DNA from: Inquilinus sp. Marseille-Q2685
GTDB lineage: Bacteria; Pseudomonadota; Alphaproteobacteria; DSM-16000; Inquilinaceae
Assembly (NCBI RefSeq): GCF_916619195.1
Contig: NZ_CAKAKL010000003.1
Coordinates: 186,001 to 250,000, forward strand
Direction of reading: 5' to 3'
DNA length: 64,000 nt
Part shown: positions 44,877 through 53,227 of the stretch, piece after piece
Numbering within the stretch: the first letter of the stretch is position 1
Layout: each line of letters starts with the position of its first letter
Notes under the pieces: model-generated
The model's database searches: none
Told to the model about the DNA's origin: nothing
Seen by the model: the letters and a program-made list of their open reading frames with translations, nothing else
Made by a program: the position numbers and the translations under genes

Positions 44877-46111
44877 GCCTGGTCCCGAGCTCGGCCGCGC
44901 CTGCCCGGGGGCGGCCGAAGCAATCGGTCATCGCCGTGCTCGGCGTGACCGAAATCCTCGCCTACGGATCGACCTACTATCTTCCGGCGGTTCTGGCGAA
45001 GCCGATATCCGTCGACACGGGATGGCCGCTCGCCTGGATCGTCGGGGGCTTGTCGCTGGGCTGGCTGGTATCCGGCGTGGTCTCGCCGATCGTCGGCCGC
45101 ACCATCGATCGTCGCGGCGGTCGGCCAGTTATCGCCGCGAGCGCCGTCCTCCTGGCCTGCGGCTTGGCAATGCTCGGTGCGGCGCCCAACCTGCCGATGT
45201 TCTTCCTGGCCTGGGCCGTCATCGGGCTGGGCATGGGGGGCGGGCTCTACGATGCGGTATTTGCGTCTCTCGGGCGCCTCTACGGCGCCGGCGCCCGCGG
45301 CGCGATCACGGCCCTGACGCTCTGGGGCGGCTTCGCCAGCACGATCTGCTGGCCGTTCAGCGCCTTCCTGGTTGACCAGGTTGGATGGCGCGGCACGTGC
45401 CTGGTCTATGCCGCGATCCATCTCTGTGCAGCGCTTCCGCTGCAAATGGCCGTGCTTCCGCGCGAGGAGCGCTCGAAACCGGCACCGTCCATACCGCAGC
45501 CAGGCGCCGCCGACGACGCGCTGACCGCAGGGTCTCCGTCCTTTCTCCTCTTCGTCCTGCTCGCAGTGACGTTCACGCTGGCGTCCGCCGTGCCGGCGGT
45601 GATGTCGGTTCACCTGCTGACGATCTTGCAATCCCAAGGAATCGCTCTCGGCGCGGCCGTCGCGCTCGGGGCGCTGGTGGGGCCGTCGCAGGTGGCCTCT
45701 CGCGCCATCGAGATGGTCATCGGCCGGTTCCATCACCCCATCTGGACGATGATCGTGGCGACGGTGCTGGTCGTGCTCGGCCTGGGCCTTCTCGTTGCCG
45801 GCGCACCGGTCGTGGCCGTGGCCCTGATCCTTTACGGTGGTGGCATCGGCCTCGAGTCGATCGCAAAGGGCACTCTTCCGCTCGCGCTGTTCGGCAGCGA
45901 GGGCTACGCCACGCTGATGGGCAAGCTCGCCGTGCCGGGGCTCCTGGTCCAGGCAGTCGCGCCCTTCATCGGGGCGCTGCTGATTGACCGGCTCGGCCCG
46001 TCGGCGATGCTCGCCATCGTCTGGGTTCTGGCAGCGGCGAACGTCGCCTCCGCCGTGCTTCTGATGGTGCTGCACCGTAGTCGCGGCCGGGCGCCCGCCA
46101 CGCCGGCATGA
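44873..46111 (+). CDS. MFS transporter of the ars operon
   Basis: GTG at 44873 overlaps the flavoprotein stop (GTGA) and gives 412 residues; an in-frame ATG at 44813 would overlap that gene by 64 bases and is less likely. About 12 membrane segments are seen, with SPIVGRTIDRRGGRPVI (the MFS loop 2-3 motif D-R-x-G-R) and a central hydrophilic loop near residue 200. Arsenic operons often contain an MFS exporter for methyl- or aromatic arsenicals or arsenite (ArsP/ArsK-like roles), but this sequence cannot be tied to one of them by eye. Confidence 0.8.
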   Translation: MSLVPSSAAPARGRPKQSVIAVLGVTEILAYGSTYYLPAVLAKPISVDTGWPLAWIVGGLSLGWLVSGVVSPIVGRTIDRRGGRPVIAASAVLLACGLAMLGAAPNLPMFFLAWAVIGLGMGGGLYDAVFASLGRLYGAGARGAITALTLWGGFASTICWPFSAFLVDQVGWRGTCLVYAAIHLCAALPLQMAVLPREERSKPAPSIPQPGAADDALTAGSPSFLLFVLLAVTFTLASAVPAVMSVHLLTILQSQGIALGAAVALGALVGPSQVASRAIEMVIGRFHHPIWTMIVATVLVVLGLGLLVAGAPVVAVALILYGGGIGLESIAKGTLPLALFGSEGYATLMGKLAVPGLLVQAVAPFIGALLIDRLGPSAMLAIVWVLAAANVASAVLLMVLHRSRGRAPATPA

Positions 46112-46161
46112 TGATGACCAGCACGGCGGGCCGGCAGCACCGGGCATCCCGGCTCGAGAGG

Positions 46162-46545
46162 CTACTTCGTTGCCTCCTTGAGGTAGGCGACGAGGTCGTC
46201 CAGTTGCTGCGGATTCTTGATGCCCGGGAACACCATCTTGGTTCCGGGGACCGCGCCGCGAGGGTTGCTCAGGTAGGTATGGAGGGCTTCCTCATCCCAG
46301 ACCAGGCCCGACCCCTTCATGGCGTCGGAGTATTTGAAGCCGTCCACCGTGCCCGCCGTGCGTCCGAAAAGGCCGTGCAGGCTGGGGCCGACCTTGTTGG
46401 TTCCCGCCTCCAGCGCATGACACGCCTTGCACTGGTTGAAGACACGCGCACCAGCTTGCGGATCGGCGGCCCGGGCCGCGGCTGAGATGCACAGCGACAT
46501 GAAAACGCCGCCCAGCAGGCCGGCGGCGAGGTGTTTCGACGTCAT
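46162..46545 (-). CDS. Class I cytochrome c, probable electron acceptor of arsenite oxidase
   Basis: A 127-residue protein: signal peptide to about residue 26 (ARA-AD), haem site CKACH (Cys39, Cys42, His43) and probable Met ligand in GTKMVFPGI (Met104). This is the cytochrome c550/c2 layout. It is the last gene after aioB-aioA on the same strand, with a hairpin between, and would carry electrons from AioBA to a terminal oxidase. Confidence 0.9.
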   Translation of the reverse strand: MTSKHLAAGLLGGVFMSLCISAAARAADPQAGARVFNQCKACHALEAGTNKVGPSLHGLFGRTAGTVDGFKYSDAMKGSGLVWDEEALHTYLSNPRGAVPGTKMVFPGIKNPQQLDDLVAYLKEATK

Positions 46546-46572
46546 CAGAGTCCTCGATCGAGACGGAAAGGA

Positions 46573-46598
46573 CGCCAGGGGCGCGGCCGCCCCTGGCG
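46573..46598 (-). terminator. Hairpin between aioA and cytochrome c gene
   Basis: CGCCAGGGGCG and CGCCCCTGGCG form a perfect 11-base stem around CGGC, followed on the minus strand by TCCTTTCC. A partial terminator or mRNA-stability element. Confidence 0.55.
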
Positions 46599-46611
46599 AT
46601 CGATGGCAGGT

Positions 46612-49074
46612 TCAGCCCTGCCGATACTCCTGAGATTTGAAGGTCAGGTGCCGCACGCTCTCGGGCGCATCGGCGATCTTCCGGATGTTCGCCCAGGTCT
46701 GCTTGTAGTTCGGGATGATCAGTTCGTTCACCCCCTTCGAAACCACGTTGCCCTGCACGCCGGTCGGATACGCGAACAGCATGAAGGCCTGTTTGGGCCT
46801 GGCGGTCGGCGTCGGATACGCCATGGCCTGCGTCGAGCCGTTGTCGTTGAACACCTCGACCAGGTCGCCGGCCTTCAGGCCGAGATCGCTCATGTCCGCT
46901 GCGCTCAGCTCGATGAAGGGCAAGGGCCACCGGTCGACGACGAACTCGTCCTTCTGGTCGAGATACGCCGACTGCCAGACATGGTTTGTGCGGCCGTTGT
47001 TGATCAGGAACGGGTACTTGTCTTTCTCGGCCTGCTTGCCCGCGGCTTGCAGCCCGCGCCACGGGGTCGCCGCGAAATGCGCCTTCCCGTCATCGGTCTT
47101 GAACTTGCCGTCGGTAAAGAGGCGCTTGGTCCCGATGATCTTGTCGCCGTCGACCCCGGTGGCGGGCTCCTGGAAGCCATTGGTGCCCATGGCGCGAAGC
47201 CGGGCATAGGTGACGAACTCGCCGCCCTTCTCATGCTTGGCGTAGCCGTCCATAAAGGCGTCTTCCTCGGTCTTCCAGTCATAGCCCTTGAAGCGGTCGG
47301 CGATGTCGGGCTTCCCGGCCTTGCGCCAGGCCGCCTCGAGCTTCTGCGCGAGGCCAGCGACGATCAGGGAATCCGGCTTCGCCTGACCCGGCGGATCCAT
47401 GTACCGCTCGGTCAGCCGCATCCGGCGTTCGCCGTTCATCGAGGTGAGGTTCGCCTCGCCCGCGGTCGCCGCGGGCAGCACGACGTGGGCGTCCTCCCCG
47501 ATCTTTGTCGGAACGATGTCGACGTCGACCGAGAACAGGCCGCCGGCTTTGATCGCCCCCATGATGGCTTCGATCATCCCGGCGCGGTCGCCGTAGGGCA
47601 CCTTCGCCATGGCGTATTTCACCATGTCGGTCCGCTGCTTGTAGACGTTGCGGAATTCCGACGCGTTCAGCGTCGTCTTGAAGTGATCGCAGCCCCAGAT
47701 GTGATGGATCCCGCCCTTGCCGTTGATGATCAACTGATCCACATAGGCCGCCGGCCGGCCGACATGGGAGTCCGAGGGGCGGGAATATCCTTCCTGATGG
47801 CCGCCCATGCGGACGCAGCCGCCGCCCGGTCGGCCGACATTGCCGGTCGCCAACGCGATGTTCACCAGCGCCTGGTTCGTCCGGTAGTTGTCGTTGCCCC
47901 AGATCAGGCCCTTCTCATAGGCGAACATCGTCCGCCGGCGCTTGCCGCCCTTCGGCTCGGCGATCCAGGCCGCGGCCTTCTGGATGTCCTCGACCGAGAC
48001 GCCGGTGACCTTCGCCGCCTCGGCCAAGTCGACCTTGTTGGCGGCGACCATATCGTCGTAGCCGCTGGTGCTGGCCTCGATGAAGGCCTTGTCGATCCAG
48101 CCCTTCTCGGCGACCACCGTCATGATCGCGTTGAACAGGATCAGGTCGGTGCCGGAGTTGATGGCCAGGTGCAGGACATTGTCCTTGCCGGCCTCGATCT
48201 CGCAGGCATTGACGGTCACCGTGCGCCGCGGGTCGACGATGACGATCCGGCCGGCCTCGTGCGGTTCGTCCGGCAGCTGCTCCTGCTTCTTCGCCAGGGA
48301 CGTGCCGCGGAGGTTCGGAACCCAGTGATTCAGGAAGTAATTGGTCTGGGTTTCGAGCGAGTTGGTGCCGACGGCGAAGATGGTGTCCGCGAGCTCGGCA
48401 TCCTCGTAGCAGTTGTTAAGCTCACCGACGCCCATGTCGCGGGTGCCATGGACCTCGGAGTTGTAGGCCGGCCGGTTGTGGATGCGGATGTTCTTGACCT
48501 TCATGCTCTCGAAATAGAGCTTGCCGGTCGCCCAGGTGTTCTCGTAGCCGCCGCCGGCGCCGCCATGGTCGTAGGCCGAGACGATGAGCCCATCCTCGCC
48601 CTGCTCCTCGACCACCCGGCGCGTGACTTCGGCGACGAGCTCGAGGGCGTCGTCCCACGAGGTCGGATGCATGCCGGAGTAGCGCCAGACCAGCGGATCG
48701 GTCAGACGCTGCTTCTGGGTTCCGCGGGCCTCGGAGTAGGACAGTTCGCCGAGCCGAGCACCGCGAACCGAGCCGAGGCCGGAATTCACCACGCACTCGG
48801 CGTCCGGCTTGATGACGATGTGGACGTCGCGGCCGTCCTGCTTGACCACATTGTACATCGACGGCGAGAACCACGCCGTCGCGTCGGCGCCCTGCTGCTG
48901 GCTCAGATCCTCGCCGAACGCATTTTCGCCCGGCGCCGTCCCGCCTTGGCGGTTCACGTCCCAGCTGTAGGCCTTGTAGCCGCAACCGACGATGCAGAAG
49001 TGGCAGGTGACATTGTGGATCTTGGCATCCGCAGGCGGGATCGGAAGCCGGTCGACGAAGCGCTTGTAGGCCAT
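46612..49074 (-). CDS. aioA: Arsenite oxidase large (molybdopterin) subunit
   Basis: An 820-residue DMSO-reductase-family enzyme of AioA length. Near the N-terminus CHFCIVGCG (Cys24, Cys27, Cys31) binds the 3Fe-4S cluster; the fourth Cys is absent as in all AioA. GGAGGGYENTWATGKLYFES, RIHNRPAYNSEVHGTRDMG, NACEIEAGKDNVLHLA and GGCVRMGGHQEGYSRPSD are AioA-specific stretches forming the Mo-bisMGD and arsenite pocket. It oxidises As(III) to As(V) in the periplasm, exported with AioB by its Tat signal. Follows aioB by 15 bases. Confidence 0.97.
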   Translation of the reverse strand: MAYKRFVDRLPIPPADAKIHNVTCHFCIVGCGYKAYSWDVNRQGGTAPGENAFGEDLSQQQGADATAWFSPSMYNVVKQDGRDVHIVIKPDAECVVNSGLGSVRGARLGELSYSEARGTQKQRLTDPLVWRYSGMHPTSWDDALELVAEVTRRVVEEQGEDGLIVSAYDHGGAGGGYENTWATGKLYFESMKVKNIRIHNRPAYNSEVHGTRDMGVGELNNCYEDAELADTIFAVGTNSLETQTNYFLNHWVPNLRGTSLAKKQEQLPDEPHEAGRIVIVDPRRTVTVNACEIEAGKDNVLHLAINSGTDLILFNAIMTVVAEKGWIDKAFIEASTSGYDDMVAANKVDLAEAAKVTGVSVEDIQKAAAWIAEPKGGKRRRTMFAYEKGLIWGNDNYRTNQALVNIALATGNVGRPGGGCVRMGGHQEGYSRPSDSHVGRPAAYVDQLIINGKGGIHHIWGCDHFKTTLNASEFRNVYKQRTDMVKYAMAKVPYGDRAGMIEAIMGAIKAGGLFSVDVDIVPTKIGEDAHVVLPAATAGEANLTSMNGERRMRLTERYMDPPGQAKPDSLIVAGLAQKLEAAWRKAGKPDIADRFKGYDWKTEEDAFMDGYAKHEKGGEFVTYARLRAMGTNGFQEPATGVDGDKIIGTKRLFTDGKFKTDDGKAHFAATPWRGLQAAGKQAEKDKYPFLINNGRTNHVWQSAYLDQKDEFVVDRWPLPFIELSAADMSDLGLKAGDLVEVFNDNGSTQAMAYPTPTARPKQAFMLFAYPTGVQGNVVSKGVNELIIPNYKQTWANIRKIADAPESVRHLTFKSQEYRQG

Positions 49075-49089
49075 GCTCTCCTCCCTGCC

Positions 49090-49617
49090 TCAGGCCGTCA
49101 GCACGTTGCTGAGGCGCCCGTAAATGAGCTCGTCCACGCCCTCGGCATAGATGTCGCCCCTCTCGTCGACACGGAGCTGGAACTGGGGCAGGTTCTGAGT
49201 GGCGTGCCCCCAGACCTGAAAGCCGCCCTTCTCGCAGTCGAAGCGGGAGTAGTGGCCCGGGCAGTCGAGCGTCTTGTCGTTACCGACGTAGCTCAGCGGA
49301 TAGCCCTTGTGCGGGCAGAGCGTCGAGAACGCCACGATGTCGCCATCGGGCCCCACGCCGCCTTCAGCCGCGGAACCCAATTTGATCAGCACCCCCGGGC
49401 TGCTGTCATCGGGATAGGTGATGTCGAGTGGCTCGTTGACCTTGAGGTCCTTGACGTTGGCCAGCCGGTTCGCCGGGTAGGCGACCCGGGCGAGAGGGGC
49501 CGCGGCCTTTGCCGGAGCGCCGACGGCACCGGCGGCAACGGTCGCGACGGCGGCGGCACCGCCGCCCCGAAGAAATTGCCGGCGACCGAGGTCGACCAGG
49601 CGCGAACAGCTCTTCAT
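49090..49617 (-). CDS. aioB: Arsenite oxidase small (Rieske) subunit
   Basis: A 175-residue protein with a twin-arginine signal (LGRRQFLRGGGAAAV, residues 10-24) and a Rieske 2Fe-2S site: CPHKG (Cys101, His103) and CPGHYSRFDC (Cys119, His122). It passes electrons from AioA to cytochrome c and carries the Tat signal for the complex. A sigma-54-type promoter lies 39-54 bases upstream. Confidence 0.96.
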   Translation of the reverse strand: MKSCSRLVDLGRRQFLRGGGAAAVATVAAGAVGAPAKAAAPLARVAYPANRLANVKDLKVNEPLDITYPDDSSPGVLIKLGSAAEGGVGPDGDIVAFSTLCPHKGYPLSYVGNDKTLDCPGHYSRFDCEKGGFQVWGHATQNLPQFQLRVDERGDIYAEGVDELIYGRLSNVLTA

Positions 49618-49655
49618 GGCAGATGTCTCCCCGCGATCTTGGTGCAGCGGGGATC

Positions 49656-49671
49656 AGCAAGACGGGGGCCA
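49656..49671 (-). promoter_or_regulatory. Sigma-54 promoter of aioBA
   Basis: The minus strand reads TGGCCCCCGTCTTGCT, matching TGGCAC-N5-TTGCT with GG and GC separated by exactly 10 bases. Predicted transcription begins about 28 bases before the aioB ATG. It agrees with the sigma-54 activator AioR encoded nearby and with known RpoN dependence of aioBA in Agrobacterium. Confidence 0.7.
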
Positions 49672-49883
49672 GCCGCGAGAGCCGCAGATCTGCTGACTTT
49701 CAGCCCCCGCACTGTTCGGCTTTCCGAACATCGCGTTGGAAGGAGGTTCGAGATGCTGAACGGCAGCCGTTCACGCGGCAATCGAAGCACCGATTGCCAG
49801 CCCGCGCAGCGATCAGCGGACATCTGGGCGGAGTTCCGTTGCCGCCCCTTGTGCGACATCGATATATTCAGATAACTACATCG

Positions 49884-50690
49884 ATGAACTTACATCAGCC
49901 CGCAGCCGATCGCCGCAGCCTATCCGCCGCCTTTGTGGGAGGCGGGGTTATCGGCACTTTGGGCGGACTGATCGGGCTGGGCGGAGCCGAGTTTCGTCTG
50001 CCGCTTCTGATCGGCATCTTCCGTTTCGTGGCTCTCGAAGCGGTCATCCTCAACAAGGCCATGAGCCTCGTGGTCGTGGCATCGGCGTTGCTTTTCCGAA
50101 CCAAGGCGGTGCCGGTCGAGGACGTGCTGGCGCATTGGCCGGTCATAGTGAATCTGTTGGCCGGCAGCCTCGTGGGCGCGTGGTTCGGCGCAGGCTGGGC
50201 GACACGGCTGCGGTCCGAGACCCTCTATCGGGTCATCGCGGTCTTGCTGGTCGTGATTGCTGTGGTTCTGCTGCTTGAACACCAGATCACCGGTGGGGCA
50301 GCCATCTTCACTGGGACAACTCAGGCAATCGCTGGGGTGATCGCCGGCTTCGGGATCGGGGTGTTCGCATCGCTCCTCGGCGTCGCCGGGGGCGAGCTTC
50401 TGATCCCGACCCTTGTTCTGCTGTTCGGAGCAGATATCAAGCTTGCCGGGAGCTTGTCGCTCGCGGTCAGCCTGCCAACGATGCTGGTCGGCTTCACCCG
50501 CTACAGCCGAGACCAGAGCTTCAGCGTGCTCGGCCGCAATCGATCGTTCGTGCTGGTGACGGCAGTGGGCTCGATCGTCGGAAGCTATGTCGGCGGCTTG
50601 CTCCTCGGTATCGCCCCCGGTGCGGTCCTGCTGCCTGTACTGGCGGCGATCCTCGTCATCTCGGCTGTGAAAGTCTGGCGGCATAGGTGA
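49884..50690 (+). CDS. TauE/SafE-family membrane exporter
   Basis: The start at 49884 gives 268 residues and about eight membrane helices with two similar halves: GVIGTLGGLIGLGGAEFRLP and GFGIGVFASLLGVAGGELLIP, the glycine-rich repeat of TauE/SafE (sulfite or sulfoacetate exporters). It is transcribed divergently from aioBA. TauE-like genes recur in arsenic clusters; whether it exports a sulfur compound, an organic anion or an arsenical is unknown. Confidence 0.82.
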   Translation: MNLHQPAADRRSLSAAFVGGGVIGTLGGLIGLGGAEFRLPLLIGIFRFVALEAVILNKAMSLVVVASALLFRTKAVPVEDVLAHWPVIVNLLAGSLVGAWFGAGWATRLRSETLYRVIAVLLVVIAVVLLLEHQITGGAAIFTGTTQAIAGVIAGFGIGVFASLLGVAGGELLIPTLVLLFGADIKLAGSLSLAVSLPTMLVGFTRYSRDQSFSVLGRNRSFVLVTAVGSIVGSYVGGLLLGIAPGAVLLPVLAAILVISAVKVWRHR

Positions 50691-50706
50691 CGCCTCCCGG
50701 GCGCAT

Positions 50707-51621
50707 TCAGCCGGTCGACAGCGTAGCGACCTGACGCTTACCCCAGACGAGCAGCGCGCAGACAGAGATGAGAATGACGATTGCGCCAAGCCACTGGCTC
50801 AGCGACAGGTGCTCATCGAGAACCAAATACGAGGCCGCGATCGTGAACACAGGGATCAGGTTCAGAAAGGCGGCCGCGACGCTCGCGGGGACGGAGCGAA
50901 GCCCGATCAGATAGAACCAGAAGGCCGCTCCATAATACATGAGACCGGAGGCAACTGCGCCAACCCATTGGGCTGCCGAGAGTGACAGGAGCAGTCGTCT
51001 TGACTGCCCATCTTCGAAGAATGGCCACACGCAAAGTGCGCAAATTAGGCCAGCGGATTGCTGTGTCGCCACAATAAACAAAGGAGAGATGTCCGAGACG
51101 ATCTTCCGAGAAAGCACGGTGTAGAGCGCGCAGCAGCTCACTCCCATCAGAACGAGGCCGTTTCCCCAGCCGATTCCCTCGCCGTTGCCGGTGGGGCCTG
51201 CCACGAGGAGAACTCCGACGAAGGCGACGACAACCGTTGCGATGAGGCCGAGATGGAGCCGCTCCCCGATGACCAGGCGTGCCATCACGATCACCAGCGC
51301 GGGCTCGGCCGCCCACAACAGGCTGGCGACGCCGGCCGTCGTTCGGGCCAAGCCCAGCATGCTGAACGTGTAGGCGAGACCGGGATTGAGGAATCCCAGG
51401 AGGATGATGATCACCAGGCTTCTGGTTGAGGCCGACCGTGCGCCGGACGCGTAGGCGATCAACCAGAGAACAATGACGCTGGGCGCGAGCTGAACGATCA
51501 GCAATGTGATCGGGGAAACCGATGTCAGCATGGCTTTGCTGATCACCGTACCGGCAGCCCAGAAGCCGCTCGCCAGAATTAGCGACGCCGCAGGCGCAGC
51601 GCCGAATGTCGGGCTCGACAT
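50707..51621 (-). CDS. EamA/DMT-family transporter
   Basis: A 304-residue protein with ten membrane segments as two EamA repeats: LILASGFWAAGTVISKAML... to AGPTGNG, and GLVLMGVSCCALYTVLSRKIV to the end. PVFTIAASYLVLDEHLSLSQWLGAIVILI is a typical second-repeat ending. It is convergent with the TauE-like gene and 268 bases upstream of nothing recognisable. Substrate unknown; not a standard ars component. Confidence 0.82.
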   Translation of the reverse strand: MSSPTFGAAPAASLILASGFWAAGTVISKAMLTSVSPITLLIVQLAPSVIVLWLIAYASGARSASTRSLVIIILLGFLNPGLAYTFSMLGLARTTAGVASLLWAAEPALVIVMARLVIGERLHLGLIATVVVAFVGVLLVAGPTGNGEGIGWGNGLVLMGVSCCALYTVLSRKIVSDISPLFIVATQQSAGLICALCVWPFFEDGQSRRLLLSLSAAQWVGAVASGLMYYGAAFWFYLIGLRSVPASVAAAFLNLIPVFTIAASYLVLDEHLSLSQWLGAIVILISVCALLVWGKRQVATLSTG

Positions 51622-51889
51622 GAGGACTCTCCGCGTCGAAATGCATGAATAGGAAACTGCGTCGAGAACGTGACGCGCAGCACGGGGCTGGCGCAGTCAT
51701 CGCCATCGCAGTTGTCGTATCCAGGCTTGCGGAGAGGTTGGTTGGACACGCCCCCATCTTATCGCAAGGGCGGGAACAGCACATCCACAACCATCGAGGG
51801 CCGCTCTGGGCCATATCGGCCGAGCAGACAGCGACCACCACCCCGATGCCAGGACGTGGGCAATCGCATGCTCGTGCTACGCGTCGCGG

Positions 51890-53227
51890 CTATCTCGGGC
51901 GATCGGCCAACCCGTACTTTCGCATCTTCTCCCAGAGCGTCGTGCGGGAGATCCCGAGCACCTGTGCCGTCCGACCGATCTGCCATCCCGTCTTCTCGAG
52001 CGCCTCTTCGATGTGACGCCGTTCCAGGACCTTCCGGCGGTCGGCCAATGGGATGATCGACGTCGGGCCAGCGGCAGACCAAGTGCTTTGGCTGGTCAGG
52101 TCGGGAAAGAGGTCGATCTCGGTGATCATTGTCGTCTGGGCCAGTGCGATGGCGCGTTCGACGCGGTTGCGCAGCTCCCGGACATTGCCCGGCCACACAT
52201 GCTCGCGGGCGGCGGCGCGGGCGCCGTCGGTCAGGGCTATGGCGCCGCGGCCGAACATCGTCGCGAACTGATCGACGTAGAGCCGGAGGAGATCCTCGAT
52301 GTCGTCCGGGCGATCCCTGAGGGAAGGGATCGACACAGGGATGACGTTGATCCGGAAGAACAGATCCTCCCGGAACCTTCCTTCCCGAACCCGCTGCTCG
52401 AGGTCGGCGTTGGTGGCGCAGATGACCCGGGCGGAAAAGGGCTGAACCCGCTCGCCACCGACCCGGGTGAACACCCGGTCCTGGACCAGACGGAGCAGCT
52501 TCGGCTGCACGGCGAGCGGAAGCTCGCCGATCTCGTCCAGGAACAGGATGCCGTCTCCCGACCGCTCGGCATAGCCGCGGTGCTGGGCGTGGGCGTTCGT
52601 GAAGGCGCCTCTCTCGTGTCCGAAGAGCTCGCTTTCGATGAGCTCGGACGGAACCGCTGCGCAGTTGACGGCCACGAAAGGCTGGCCGGCGCGTTTCGAG
52701 GCCTGATGGACGAAGCGGGCCGCGACTTCCTTGCCGACACCACTCTCGCCGGTCAGCAGCAGCGTGGAGTCGATGTCGAGGATGCGCCGGAGGAGCGCCT
52801 CGACCTGCTGCATCGGCCGGGAGCGGCCGAGCGCTCCGGTCGGCCGATCGCTGCGCTCCAGGATCGAGGAGACCTTCCCGAGCAGCTCGGCAACGTCGAA
52901 CGGCTTGGCCAGATAGTCCTCGGCTCCGGCCTTCACCAGGCGGACGGCCTGCTCGATTTCGGCGAAGGCGGTGACGAATATGACCGGAGCCCGGCCCGGT
53001 GCCTCGTTGAGGCGCTGCAGGATCTGCTCGCCGTTCATGTCCGGGAGCTGGATATCGCACAGCACCAGGTCGAAGGCGTCGGCGGCCAAGCGATCCAGGG
53101 CGTCCTGCGCCGTCGACCACCAGGAGGCCGCGTAGCCTTCCAGCTCAAAACGGTCGGCAAGCGCCTGACCCACGATCGGGTCGTCCTCTATGATGCCGAT
53201 CCGGCGTCGATCATGCTGCAGCATCAA
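51890..53227 (-). CDS. aioR: Sigma-54-dependent response regulator AioR
   Basis: A 445-residue NtrC-type regulator. Receiver domain 8-120 with acidic pair EDD, Asp58 (LVLCDIQLPD) and Lys108 (LAKPF). AAA+ domain about 135-370 with Walker A GESGVGKE (160-167), Walker B GILFLDEIGEL and an arginine finger region. The sigma-54 contact loop reads GAFTNA (207-212) instead of the usual GAFTGA. A Fis-type helix-turn-helix ends the protein (IGRTAQVLGISRTTLWEKMRKYGL). With AioS it should activate the sigma-54 promoter of aioBA. It overlaps the aioS end by 17 bases. Confidence 0.92.
   Translation of the reverse strand: MMLQHDRRRIGIIEDDPIVGQALADRFELEGYAASWWSTAQDALDRLAADAFDLVLCDIQLPDMNGEQILQRLNEAPGRAPVIFVTAFAEIEQAVRLVKAGAEDYLAKPFDVAELLGKVSSILERSDRPTGALGRSRPMQQVEALLRRILDIDSTLLLTGESGVGKEVAARFVHQASKRAGQPFVAVNCAAVPSELIESELFGHERGAFTNAHAQHRGYAERSGDGILFLDEIGELPLAVQPKLLRLVQDRVFTRVGGERVQPFSARVICATNADLEQRVREGRFREDLFFRINVIPVSIPSLRDRPDDIEDLLRLYVDQFATMFGRGAIALTDGARAAAREHVWPGNVRELRNRVERAIALAQTTMITEIDLFPDLTSQSTWSAAGPTSIIPLADRRKVLERRHIEEALEKTGWQIGRTAQVLGISRTTLWEKMRKYGLADRPR

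Noticed and set aside
49794-49812. CTGGCAATCGGTGCTTCG as a sigma-54 site upstream of aioB
   Set aside because: The spacing between GG and GC is 8 bases rather than 10; the site at 49656-49671 fits the spacing and position much better.
46531-49875. An 1114-codon plus-strand frame opposite aioA and aioB
   Set aside because: Antisense to clearly conserved arsenite oxidase genes; composition is low-quality and has no domain.
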